Below the pieces are notes generated by a model. That model saw only the letters and a program-made list of their open reading frames with translations, searched no databases and was not told the DNA's origin. Positions 56,349 through 64,000 of a DNA stretch of 64,000 nucleotides are shown here, piece after piece (the stretch's first letter is position 1; each line of letters opens with the position of its first letter). A program made the position numbers and the translations under genes. Source of the stretch: Trachythela sp. YZ-2020 (lineage: Eukaryota; Cnidaria; Anthozoa; Malacalcyonacea; Clavulariidae); the NCBI GenBank assembly GCA_016169945.1, contig JADLSH010000138.1, forward strand, positions 1,054,001 to 1,118,000. Reading direction: 5' to 3'.

Positions 56349-56357
56349 AATAAAACT

Positions 56358-57327
56358 ATGAGTTTTGAAATAGAACAAGGTCTTAGAAATTTGTATCATT
56401 CACCGGGAACAGGTTATCAGTCTATCGAAAGATTGTACCAAAAAGCAAAGGAGCAAGGATTAGATGTCTCTCGTAAACAAGTTAAAGATTGGGTTTTAAC
56501 ACAAAAAACTTACACGACTACGAAACAAAAAGGTGGTAAGCATGTCTATCGTAAAACTATCGTTAGCGATCTTGGAGAGCAACTACAATTAGACTTGGTC
56601 GATATGACAGAAGGTCGTAAGGGTGGTAATAGTGGATACCGTTGGATTTTAACAAGCATAGAAATATTATCCAGGTATGCATTTACAGAACCAAGCAAAA
56701 CAAAAGGTGGTCTTGATGTCTCACAGGCTATGGAAAAAATACTAGGGGAATTTAAAGTTAGGTTTGGTAAGTACCCCGATGTTGTCCAATACGACGATGG
56801 CAATGAGTTTAAAAACAAACATGTCAATGCGTTATTGGACAAACTTGGGGTTAAACATTTTACAACACTTATTAAAAAAGGTGGAACCGCTTTTTTTAAC
56901 AGAAAGGCAGCCCTTGTTGAGAGATTAAACAGGACTTTAAAAACAACGATGTGGAAATATTTTACGGAACACCAAACAAATAAGTGGTTACATATTTTAA
57001 AGGATGTTACATTTAATTACAACCATAGTGTACATAGAACCATTAAGATGAAACCCACAGATGTCAATGAGAAAAACAAGGATCAAGTTTGGATTACTTT
57101 GTATGGCAAAAGAACCAAGATACAAAGTGGGTGACATCGTCCGTGTGGAAAAATATCACACAGGTACCAGATTTGTTAAGGGTTACACAATTAATTTTAC
57201 GGAGGAAACATTTAAAATTACAAAAGTACATCGCGGGAATCCTGTAATGTATGAAATACAAGATATTGCAACGAGTGAGAACATACATGGTAGATTTTAC
57301 GAAAGAGAACTTAGTGAAGTTAAATAA
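56358..57327 (+). pseudogene. Retrovirus-type (rve) integrase of Polinton, one frameshift
   Basis: The N-terminal helical region (about 1-70) is followed by the RNase-H-like core. QLQLDLVDM supplies the first catalytic Asp, VQYDDGNEFKN the second, and AALVERLNRTLK the Glu. NYNHSVHRTIKMKPTDV is the usual closing segment. A frameshift near 57110, by an A-run, separates this from the C-terminal SH3/chromo-like part (EPRYKVGDIVRVEKYH to GRFYERELSEVK) that ends at 57327. All three catalytic residues are present. The enzyme would insert the element and leave a 6-bp target duplication. The base-run position of the break raises the chance of a sequence error. Confidence 0.85.
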
Positions 57328-57389
57328 AACATAGGGCAACGGAAACACAAGATATTCCAGAATTGAAAGAACGCAACCCACCACCTACA

Positions 57390-58502
57390 ATGGTGGATCT
57401 GGATCCAAATGAGCCTGATGATCAGGATAAGGACGATGATCTGGATTGGGATTACACCGAAACTAGTTTTGGTGGTGATGACCAAGATCAAGAAACCACT
57501 CCTACTGACAACCCCCTTGACGGTTCAACTGACGAAGCAAAAGGTGATACACTTGATCCAACTGCTAATAAACCTAGTAATAATCCTGAGGACAAAACCA
57601 ACGACCAAGTGAAAGCAAAGACCCCTCTCACAAATCCTATTACCGATACAAATGAAAGAACTAGTACCCCTAAAACAAAAAGTAAGGCTAAGGTTAACGA
57701 AACCATTCCTCTTTTAACAGGCAACCCTTTGGATAGAGAAAGTGTTATGGTAATAGACACATTTAGAGAGTATTTAAATGTGAACTTAAATGAGGAAGAT
57801 GGTCCTGAGTCACAGGACTTAATCGTAAAATTATCAGTTAGAAGGAACAAAACAGGGCGTATCATTGGAATAGATTATGGGGTCGGTGGTGACACAGCTA
57901 GAATTTATAACATTAGTGCCCTTGGTGTCATTAGTGAGGCAAGTACTAATACTCCTTCTGCCCTTAGAGCTAGAACAAGATACAACAATGATATGGAGAA
58001 AGTAACGATAGAGCATGGTAGAACCGCAGCCTCTTTTGTGGAGGTCCAAACAGGTGTCATTAGTGACGAGTTAAACGAAGATGTGATTAAAAACACATTG
58101 CTAAAAGCTGACTCTCTCATCGAGGAAAGTATTGAAAAAATTAAAACAGAGAGTGACCAAGAAAAAGTTAACTGGTCAGGAGAGATAAATGGTCTTTTAA
58201 CACGAAGCATTTACACCCAAAATATTAAACCTGAAGAAAAAATTAAAGCTTTGGAAATAGAGGTAAATTTTTGGCGTAAACAGGCTGAGACTGAACAAAT
58301 TCCAGAGAAAAAAGCTTTGTACAGGTCAGTGTCAGTTGTCGCAGAAGTAGAACAGGATTACATAAGATTACAAAACAATATTAGGCCCATACTTGTCGAG
58401 GTTATAAAAATGTTGCAGGAAGAGGCAGATAACAACCCATTAAAAACCCTTGAGAAGTTTAAACAATGGGCTAAGAAAATATGGGCATCACAGCAGCCAT
58501 AA
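57390..58502 (+). CDS. Polinton protein with acidic, Asp/Thr/Asn-rich N-terminus
   Basis: 370 residues from ATG 57390. Residues 1-110 are low complexity (DLDPNEPDDQDKDDDLDWD, then Thr/Asn/Pro-rich). Residues 120-250 look globular. Residues 270-370 are charged and helical (EKIKALEIEVNFWRKQA). No family recognised. A role in virion assembly or DNA packing is only a guess. There is no typical motif directly at the ATG, but TAAATAAAAC overlaps the stop of the integrase gene. The next gene overlaps its last 22 bases. The whole gene is copied at 62900-64000. Confidence 0.6.
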   Translation: MVDLDPNEPDDQDKDDDLDWDYTETSFGGDDQDQETTPTDNPLDGSTDEAKGDTLDPTANKPSNNPEDKTNDQVKAKTPLTNPITDTNERTSTPKTKSKAKVNETIPLLTGNPLDRESVMVIDTFREYLNVNLNEEDGPESQDLIVKLSVRRNKTGRIIGIDYGVGGDTARIYNISALGVISEASTNTPSALRARTRYNNDMEKVTIEHGRTAASFVEVQTGVISDELNEDVIKNTLLKADSLIEESIEKIKTESDQEKVNWSGEINGLLTRSIYTQNIKPEEKIKALEIEVNFWRKQAETEQIPEKKALYRSVSVVAEVEQDYIRLQNNIRPILVEVIKMLQEEADNNPLKTLEKFKQWAKKIWASQQP

Positions 58503-58774
58503 GTATAAGTATCGCAGGATTGATAACAACAATTGTCATGTCTGGAAGAAGCGCTCGCTACCGGCGCTCGTGGTGTGTCAACTTTTCAAAAGCGGTAGCT
58601 AAAATACTTGGTAAGTTAGGTCCTGTATTTGGTGCCATCGGTAGTATTATATCAACCGTTCTAAGTATGGGTGCAAAAGGATTAATGTGGTTAGGTAACA
58701 ACATGTGGATTTTAGCGATAGCATTGGGTTACTTTGCGTACAACGAAATTCAAACTAGACGACTCACAAAATAA
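58481..58774 (+). CDS. Small hydrophobic Polinton protein
   Basis: 97 residues with three hydrophobic stretches (about 3-20, 40-66 and 70-86) separated by a basic patch (RSARYRRSW). It overlaps the previous gene by 22 bases and so is probably on the same transcript. It could be a membrane-active virion protein comparable in role to lytic peptides of other double-jelly-roll viruses, but this is inference only. Confidence 0.55.
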   Translation: MGITAAISISIAGLITTIVMSGRSARYRRSWCVNFSKAVAKILGKLGPVFGAIGSIISTVLSMGAKGLMWLGNNMWILAIALGYFAYNEIQTRRLTK

Positions 58775-58832
58775 GCGGTATTATTAAATCGATTTTAGGT
58801 TTATAGGAACTTACACATACTATAATAAAGAG

Positions 58833-59231
58833 ATGAGTGGAAGTACAATGAGACTTGAAAGTCCAAAAGTATTCGAAATCCCTAGTTGCTTAACATGGGG
58901 TGTCGAAAAGTCTAAATTTAAAAATGGTGGTTATAATGTACCACTTGTAATAGAGGATGATGAAATATTACAACAACTTCAGAGTCTGCAGAGCGAACAC
59001 CGAACGAAGGAAATTATGAAAGGTAACCGTGGAAACACAATATACCTATCCGTAGGTGGTCTAACAACAAAACAACAGACAGAACTCTTAAAGAAGGGTA
59101 AAATGATGGTTAATGTTATTTTTGAGTGTCATTCCGTGTTTGAAAAGGACGATGTAAGACATCTAAACTTTACATTAAAAAGACTAAGGAAAGTAGGTGA
59201 GTTTGTGTCTAAAAATATCGCAGAGGACTAA
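58833..59231 (+). CDS. Uncharacterised Polinton protein
   Basis: 132 residues, alpha/beta in appearance, with VPLVIEDDEILQQLQSL, then NTIYLSVGGLTTKQQTELL and a basic C-terminal part. No family recognised. Starts after ATAATAAAGAG. A MITE sits 6 bases after the stop and separates the gene from its likely 3' hairpin (59489). Confidence 0.55.
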   Translation: MSGSTMRLESPKVFEIPSCLTWGVEKSKFKNGGYNVPLVIEDDEILQQLQSLQSEHRTKEIMKGNRGNTIYLSVGGLTTKQQTELLKKGKMMVNVIFECHSVFEKDDVRHLNFTLKRLRKVGEFVSKNIAED

Positions 59232-59237
59232 GACTAA

Positions 59238-59468
59238 CGCCTGTATTCTAAAAGCTCACTCACACTCACACTTAAAGGGTGGAGGTTCAATCTGAGCTTC
59301 TCTTGACTGTCAGTGCTATTTTTGAATAGCTGGAGGGTGAGTACTCACATAGTATGGTACGACACTAACCTTCCAGCTATTCAAAAAATAGCACTGAACT
59401 CAAGAGAAGCTCAGATTGAACCTCCACTCTTTGAGTGTGAGTGCGAGTGAGCTTTTAGAATACAGGCG
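59238..59468. mobile_element. Harbinger-like MITE inserted in the Polinton
   Basis: About 100-base inverted arms start CGCCTGTATTCTAAAAGC and end GCTTTTAGAATACAGGCG. TAA flanks both sides (59235-59237 and 59469-59471), the 3-bp target duplication of PIF/Harbinger elements. The centre also pairs (GTGCTATTTTTGAATAGCTG / CAGCTATTCAAAAAATAGCAC). Confidence 0.85.
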
Positions 59469-59488
59469 TAAGTATTTCACCGTGTGTG

Positions 59489-59516
59489 AATTTGTAACCC
59501 TAATAGGTTACAAATT
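59489..59516 (+). terminator. Hairpin of Polinton, displaced by the MITE
   Basis: 11-bp stem AATTTGTAACC / GGTTACAAATT with a 6-base loop. Remove the MITE and one TAA and it falls about 23 bases after the stop at 59231, like the other gene-end hairpins. Confidence 0.6.
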
Positions 59517-59535
59517 TTTTTCGTTAGTTAATAAA

Positions 59536-59934
59536 ATGGATTTTGAAGTAAACAACGACAATGAGTTATTATTGTCTAACAATGACTATGACATTGACAA
59601 CGATATGGACCAAGTACCGAGAGGAAGAGACCTTATCACGCTTCTTGAAAATATAACACATGATATTGAAATATTAGTTACAAGGTTCCCATGTAAATGT
59701 GGTGTGGACAATATATGTACATGTAAAAATGAAAGAGTAACCGTACGAAAGCTTCTTAATGAAAAGGCTAGTATGTTAAAGAGTGAAAAGTCTGCAAGAA
59801 ATGGGAAGCTTGGTGGTTTAAAAGCTGCTAATAATTATCAGAAACTGAAGAATGAACTAATTGCGTTAAAATTTGAAGTCCTATCCTTAAAAGTAGAGAA
59901 TCTGGCTGTAAAAACACAAATTAATAACATGTAG
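59536..59934 (+). CDS. Polinton protein with Cys cluster and coiled coil
   Basis: 132 residues from ATG 59536, which follows GTTAATAAA. The frame is open further upstream, but those codons lie in the MITE and the hairpin. The N-terminus is acidic (Asn/Asp-rich). CKCGVDNICTCK gives four close Cys that could bind zinc, and residues 85-132 are a leucine-heptad coiled coil (LKNELIALKFEVLSLKVEN). Such a protein could bind DNA as a dimer. No family recognised. Confidence 0.6.
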   Translation: MDFEVNNDNELLLSNNDYDIDNDMDQVPRGRDLITLLENITHDIEILVTRFPCKCGVDNICTCKNERVTVRKLLNEKASMLKSEKSARNGKLGGLKAANNYQKLKNELIALKFEVLSLKVENLAVKTQINNM

Positions 59935-59944
59935 GTTTAAAAAA

Positions 59945-60173
59945 GTGGTGGCAGATTGGTAGTATTTGGTGGCAGATTGGTAGTATTTGGTGGCAAATTG
60001 GTAGTATTTAGTGGCAAAGTGGTAGTATTTAGTGGCAAAGTGGTAGTATTTAGTGGCAGATTGGTAGTATTTAGTGGCAAATTGGTAGTATTTAGTGGCA
60101 AAGTGGTAGTATTTAGTGGCAAAGTGGTAGTATTTAGTGGCAGATTGGTAGTATTTAGTGGCAGATTGGTAGT
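59945..60173. repeat. 21-bp minisatellite in the Polinton
   Basis: Eleven units of GTGGCAGATTGGTAGTATTT type, with CAAA/CAGA variants. It lies between the tail-to-tail genes ending at 59934 and 60213. Open frames on both strands here are by-products of the repeat. Confidence 0.95.
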
Positions 60174-60212
60174 ACATTATATTTTTTTTAAATATAATAT
60201 ATACTCTGTTGT

Positions 60213-60656
60213 TTAGTCGCTCTCGGCTGGTTGTTCTGGTTGTTCTGGTTCAACCACTTTTACCCGTTTATAACATAATGTACCCAACGCGACAACCGCC
60301 AATGCATATTTACTGTAATAATCATCTAGTGTGCTCTCAGGCATTAGATCCTTAATCACAAACATAATGTTCTCATCACCTAGTATTGTTTTTATAAATT
60401 CTTGGCTGTCATCAATCTTAAAGTAACTACCACAAAAATTATCACTAATAGACACCGATAGTAACACAAAATTAACAGCTATTCTATGTTTGTTGGTATC
60501 ATCTCGATGTCTTATGTACTCATCCATTATTTTTTTTAACACCTCTGGTGTCACCTTAGACTTGTTTCTAAGATATTTTGTGGTTTGTTTAATGTAACCT
60601 TTCTCAGAAAGGTCTATTAATTCCTCGCGTAATGTTTCATCTGGTATGTCATCCAT
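60213..60656 (-). CDS. Uncharacterised Polinton protein with C-terminal hydrophobic segment
   Basis: 147 residues: a helical, charged N-terminal part (DIPDETLREELIDLSEKGY), then NFVLLSVSISDNFC, one hydrophobic segment (YALAVVALGTLCY, about 115-128) and an acidic Pro/Glu tail. It starts after TTAAAATAAAGTATG. It lies downstream of the packaging ATPase on the same strand, 50 bases away, with a hairpin between them. Function unknown. Confidence 0.6.
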   Translation of the reverse strand: MDDIPDETLREELIDLSEKGYIKQTTKYLRNKSKVTPEVLKKIMDEYIRHRDDTNKHRIAVNFVLLSVSISDNFCGSYFKIDDSQEFIKTILGDENIMFVIKDLMPESTLDDYYSKYALAVVALGTLCYKRVKVVEPEQPEQPAESD

Positions 60657-60668
60657 ACTTTATTTTAA

Positions 60669-60691
60669 AACATAACTTAACAAGTTATGTT
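60669..60691 (-). terminator. Hairpin after the packaging ATPase gene
   Basis: 10-bp stem AACATAACTT / AAGTTATGTT with a 3-base loop, 15 bases past the ATPase stop on the minus strand. Confidence 0.55.
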
Positions 60692-60705
60692 GTCCAAAAT
60701 ATGTT

Positions 60706-61296
60706 TTAAAATATTATTTTATGAGACCTTGGATACCTAAGGTTAATCTCCAACCGCGCGTATTTGTTCTCCTTAAGAGTGTTTCTTAGGGTGTTTTGTT
60801 CTTGTTTTGGGATATCAAGGAACTCATCAGAAATTGTTTTCCATGCAAGCGCACTTGGTGTGTCAAAAATTACTAACTTCGCTATGTTCTCACGATAAGA
60901 TGATGTGATGGCTGTTAATTTTTGAGTGATGACTATCGTGCTTAAGTTGTAATGTCGTGCGGAAAAAGCTAAGTTAACAAGCTCGGATGTTCTGGTTTTA
61001 ACGGACCGTGAGCTTGCACAGTCGTCTAATATTATTAGGGAATTAGTGCCTTTGTATTTATCGGTGATGTATTTTAGGAAACTTTCCACTTGATCTTGCT
61101 CACATTGTATTGCGTAAAAACCAGGAGAGTCCTTGTACTTCCAATCTTGGTATGTTTTGTTGTACTCGAATGTTGGACACACAAGGAATATGTATTGGAA
61201 ATGATGGAAATAGTCGTTGACTAATGTTTCCAACAGGTAATATGTTTTACCGCACTCCGTTGCGCCAACAATAAGCATGTTAAATGGTGTGTTCAT
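60706..61296 (-). CDS. Genome-packaging ATPase of Polinton (FtsK/A32 type)
   Basis: 196 residues. Walker A is VGATECGKTYYL (about 10-21) and Walker B is NSLIILDDCA (about 87-96), followed by a sensor-like TIVITQKLTA (about 125-135). The short length and the Gly-x-Thr-x-Cys-Gly-Lys-Thr P-loop fit packaging ATPases of Polintons and related viruses, which drive DNA into the capsid. The frame is intact. It starts after GGTTAAAATAAAATG. 94 bases of non-coding sequence separate it from the collagen-like gene. Confidence 0.85.
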   Translation of the reverse strand: MNTPFNMLIVGATECGKTYYLLETLVNDYFHHFQYIFLVCPTFEYNKTYQDWKYKDSPGFYAIQCEQDQVESFLKYITDKYKGTNSLIILDDCASSRSVKTRTSELVNLAFSARHYNLSTIVITQKLTAITSSYRENIAKLVIFDTPSALAWKTISDEFLDIPKQEQNTLRNTLKENKYARLEINLRYPRSHKIIF

Positions 61297-61389
61297 TTTA
61301 TTTTAACCAACCTTTGTGAAAATTAGAACTGGATCAAAAACTTCGTAAACAAGATAACTATAATCATCACCGAAGAAAGTTGTAAGATT

Positions 61390-62457
61390 TTAGTTCAACT
61401 GTCGATCCTTTTGCAATGGTAATAAGACCTTCCATGTAAATTTCATGTGGAAAGGGCGATATACATCACCTAGTGTCACAACTTTAAAAAATGGTTTAAT
61501 GACATTTTCGACATAAATACAAGTCTCAAGATCTGCATAGTCGCCATCATCCGTAGAGTACCAAGTGGGGGTTGTGGTAATAACAGGGCTACCGCTTTCA
61601 AAATTAGTTGGGTTCAATGTCATTTTAAATTTAACGATGTAATCTCCCTGTGTAGTTATTATTGCCCTAATAATTTTGTTGTCATTTCTTGTACAGAATA
61701 GGTTATTTTTTGCAGCTCTGTATGTGTGTTTACCGTTATTATGGAAATAAGATACCAAAACAGTATTAGATGGTCCTTGTGGACCGGTGGATCCAGTGTC
61801 ACCTTTGTCACCTTTGTTACCTTTTAACCCCTTTGTACCGGTCACACCTCTTTGACCAGTATTTCCAGTATTACCCTGAGCGCCCATACTTCCACGATCC
61901 CCTTGCACACCATCCAGTCCGGTAAATCCTCTTGGCCCGATGGTTCCGCGATCTCCTTTCACACCGGCGCCTGTTTGACCCTTTGCTCCTTCGGGGCCAG
62001 TGTTTCCGGTCAATCCGTTTGGACCTCTTTGACCAGTGTCACCTTTAACACCCGCTGGGCCATCATACCCGATGTCGCCTGTGAGACCCACAATACCTCT
62101 TAGGCCAAGATCGCCTTTGTCGCCCTTGTCGCCTTTGTCACCTTTGTCACCTTTCGTACCTGTGTGACTACCTGTGGGACCTGTAAGTCCGCGAGCACCC
62201 CTTTTACCGGTGTCGCCTTTAAGACCTTTTGGACCAGCGCTTCCAGTGACGCCCTGTAATCCTTGGATGCCTGCGTTTCCAACATTACCCTTTGAACCCA
62301 AGTCGCCTTTAAAACCCTTTAACCCGCGTTGACCGGGGTTTCCTCGTTGCCCTTGTATTCCGTCTGGCCCTTGTGGCCCTGCTGGCCCTTGTGGCCCTGA
62401 TTGTCCGCCTATCGATGTGTATCTATTATCTTTTGTAAAACCAAATGCTAACGCCAT
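61390..62457 (-). CDS. Collagen-like fibre protein of Polinton
   Basis: 355 residues, intact. A short N-terminal stretch (1-17) is followed by about 210 residues of Gly-x-y triplets (GPQGPAGPQGPDG, GDKGDKGDKGDKG and similar) with few breaks, then a 125-residue globular, probably beta-rich tail. The triplet region should form a trimeric collagen helix with the tail as a trimeric knob. This resembles collagen-like fibres of mimiviruses and phages and suggests a virion surface fibre for attachment. The start lies after ATTAAATAAAATATG, like the element's other genes, so it is an integral gene rather than a chance insertion. GC content is raised by the Gly/Pro codons. Confidence 0.8.
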   Translation of the reverse strand: MALAFGFTKDNRYTSIGGQSGPQGPAGPQGPDGIQGQRGNPGQRGLKGFKGDLGSKGNVGNAGIQGLQGVTGSAGPKGLKGDTGKRGARGLTGPTGSHTGTKGDKGDKGDKGDKGDLGLRGIVGLTGDIGYDGPAGVKGDTGQRGPNGLTGNTGPEGAKGQTGAGVKGDRGTIGPRGFTGLDGVQGDRGSMGAQGNTGNTGQRGVTGTKGLKGNKGDKGDTGSTGPQGPSNTVLVSYFHNNGKHTYRAAKNNLFCTRNDNKIIRAIITTQGDYIVKFKMTLNPTNFESGSPVITTTPTWYSTDDGDYADLETCIYVENVIKPFFKVVTLGDVYRPFHMKFTWKVLLPLQKDRQLN

Positions 62458-62464
62458 ATTTTAT

Positions 62465-62722
62465 TTAATACTCCATAACAAAATCTAGGTTTGACTCGTT
62501 ACCATAGACACCCGCGCTAAGCTGTTTAAATATAATGTAAAACACCGATATCTTGCCATCGTAAAAATCATGTATTGTAAACTCCTGGTTTAAAAGAAAT
62601 ATGTTTGTAGATCCAATTTTCTTGGGTGTCATTTCTATATCTTTTAGAGTAACATCGTAACCGGTACCATTAAGATCTAGTATTCGCATTGTATATCTTA
62701 ATTTAAGCCCAGTAGCAAGTTG
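62465..62722 (-). pseudogene. Polinton gene truncated at the rearrangement join
   Basis: The minus-strand frame ending at 62465 encodes about 84 Polinton-like residues (GLKLRYTMRILDLNGTGYD to GVYGNESNLDFVMEY). Upstream of 62722 the sequence switches to the repeated integrase/acidic-protein block in the opposite coding sense, so its 5' end is lost. No start context precedes the frame. The stop lies 7 bases before the collagen gene's start codon. Function unknown. Confidence 0.7.
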
Positions 62723-64000
62723 TAAAATTACAAAAGTACATCGCGGGAATCCTGTAATGTATGAAATACAAGATATTGCAACGAGTGAGAACATACATGG
62801 TAGATTTTACGAAAGAGAACTTAGTGAAGTTAAATAAAACATAGGGCAACGGAAACACAAGATATTCCAGAATTGAAAGAACGCAACCCACCACCTACAA
62901 TGGTGGATCTGGATCCAAATGAGCCTGATGATCAGGATAAGGACGATGATCTGGATTGGGATTACACCGAAACTAGTTTTGGTGGTGATGACCAAGATCA
63001 AGAAACCCCCTTGACGGTTCAACTGACGAAGCAAAAGGTGATACACTTGATCCAACTGCTAATAAACCTAGTAATAATCCTGAGGACAAAACCAACGACC
63101 AAGTGAAAGCAAAGACCCCTCTCACAAATCCTATTACCGATACAAATGAAAGAACTAGTACCCCTAAAACAAAAAGTAAGGCTAAGGTTAACGAAACCAT
63201 TCCTCTTTTAACAGGCAACCCTTTGGATAGAGAAAGTGTTATGGTAATAGACACATTTAGAGAGTATTTAAATGTGAACTTAAATGAGGAAGATGGTCCT
63301 GAGTCACAGGACTTAATCGTAAAATTATCAGTTAGAAGGAACAAAACAGGGCGTATCATTGGAATAGATTATGGGGTCGGTGGTGACACAGCTAGAATTT
63401 ATAACATTAGTGCCCTTGGTGTCATTAGTGAGGCAAGTACTAATACTCCTTCTGCCCTTAGAGCTAGAACAAGATACAACAATGATATGGAGAAAGTAAC
63501 GATAGAGCATGGTAGAACCGCAGCCTCTTTTGTGGAGGTCCAAACAGGTGTCATTAGTGACGAGTTAAACGAAGATGTGATTAAAAACACATTGCTAAAA
63601 GCTGACTCTCTCATCGAGGAAAGTATTGAAAAAATTAAAACAGAGAGTGACCAAGAAAAAGTTAACTGGTCAGGAGAGATAAATGGTCTTTTAACACGAA
63701 GCATTTACACCCAAAATATTAAACCTGAAGAAAAAATTAAAGCTTTGGAAATAGAGGTAAATTTTTGGCGTAAACAGGCTGAGACTGAACAAATTCCAGA
63801 GAAAAAAGCTTTGTACAGGTCAGTGTCAGTTGTCGCAGAAGTAGAACAGGATTACATAAGATTACAAAACAATATTAGGCCCATACTTGTCGAGGTTATA
63901 AAAATGTTGCAGGAAGAGGCAGATAACAACCCATTAAAAACCCTTGAGAAGTTTAAACAATGGGCTAAGAAAAATATGGGCATCACAGCAGCCATAAGTA
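62723..64000 (+). repeat. Second copy of the integrase-end/acidic-protein block
   Basis: Repeats 57213-58505 in the same orientation. Differences seen: a 16-base deletion in the low-complexity part (near 63008) and one extra A near 63970. It continues to the window edge. Confidence 0.95.
62900..64000 (+). pseudogene. Copy of the acidic Polinton protein gene, frameshifted
   Basis: Same gene as 57390-58502. The 16-base deletion shifts the frame after about 36 codons, so the product would be cut short. The sequence downstream is otherwise almost unchanged, which points to a very recent duplication or an assembly artefact. The overlapping small hydrophobic gene begins near 63977 and leaves the window. 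Confidence 0.8.

Larger units (their letters stand above)
47170..62722. mobile_element. Polinton/Maverick (adintovirus-like endogenous element)
   Basis: The hallmark set is family-B DNA polymerase, retrovirus-type integrase, packaging ATPase, double-jelly-roll capsid protein and penton-like minor capsid protein. About ten small genes and a collagen-like gene accompany them, on both strands in a compact layout. Polintons replicate by protein-primed DNA synthesis and are thought to form virions. I could not find the terminal inverted repeats or the 6-bp target duplication. The left border is placed by gene content only. On the right the element is rearranged at 62722. No adenain-type protease was found in the window. 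Confidence 0.9.

Noticed and set aside
59416..59535. Upstream extension of the Cys/coiled-coil protein gene
   Set aside because: These codons lie in the MITE and hairpin; the AATAAA-ATG context at 59536 marks the start.
59887..60216. Overlapping repetitive frames on both strands
   Set aside because: By-products of the 21-bp minisatellite; no start motif and no non-repeat sequence.
61852..62285. Frames opposite or offset to the collagen-like gene
   Set aside because: Shadows of the Gly-x-y codon repeat.

Overview
This is eukaryotic nuclear DNA from a marine-type invertebrate animal. A cnidarian, perhaps an anthozoan, is my best guess but is not proven. The sequence is AT-rich. Its only recognisable conserved host gene is a spliced, minus-strand gene resembling TTC33 (tetratricopeptide repeat protein 33). 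Everything else is layered mobile DNA: Penelope-like elements (PLEs), a LINE, a MULE-type DNA transposon, a pogo-type transposon, Helentron-like repeats, many MITEs and a large Polinton/Maverick (an endogenous adintovirus-like DNA element).

Layout. 1-5862 is one copy of a segmental duplication whose second copy is 37852-46763. It carries a PLE reverse transcriptase fragment, a LINE 3' fragment and one TTC33 exon, and the two copies differ by insertions that expose clean empty and filled sites. 6.6-12.6 kb holds the preceding TTC33 exon, a second PLE remnant and several MITEs with visible target-site duplications. 12837-30546 is bounded by inverted repeats of about 0.56-0.67 kb. It encloses a LINE, a partial tandem duplication, a protein kinase gene, acidic linker exons and a MULE/SWIM transposase. 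31283-32799 is a decayed pogo element with a nested MITE. About 32.9-35.5 kb is a GIY-YIG PLE with a hammerhead ribozyme at its 3' end. 36118-37803 and 41299-45382 are Helentron/HINE-like repeats.

From about 47.2 kb to 62.7 kb lies the Polinton: family-B DNA polymerase, double-jelly-roll capsid protein, penton-like minor capsid protein, retrovirus-type integrase, packaging ATPase, a collagen-like fibre protein and about ten small proteins. Almost every gene starts just after an AAATAAA-type motif, and several gene ends are followed within about 15-40 nt by a perfect hairpin. Its right side is rearranged: 57213-58505 is repeated at 62723-64000, and the join truncates a gene.

Many genes are broken by single-base changes, often in homopolymers. 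In the 2.94 kb tandem duplication nearly all differences between the copies are run-length changes, so some 'pseudogenes' may be long-read assembly errors rather than biological decay.
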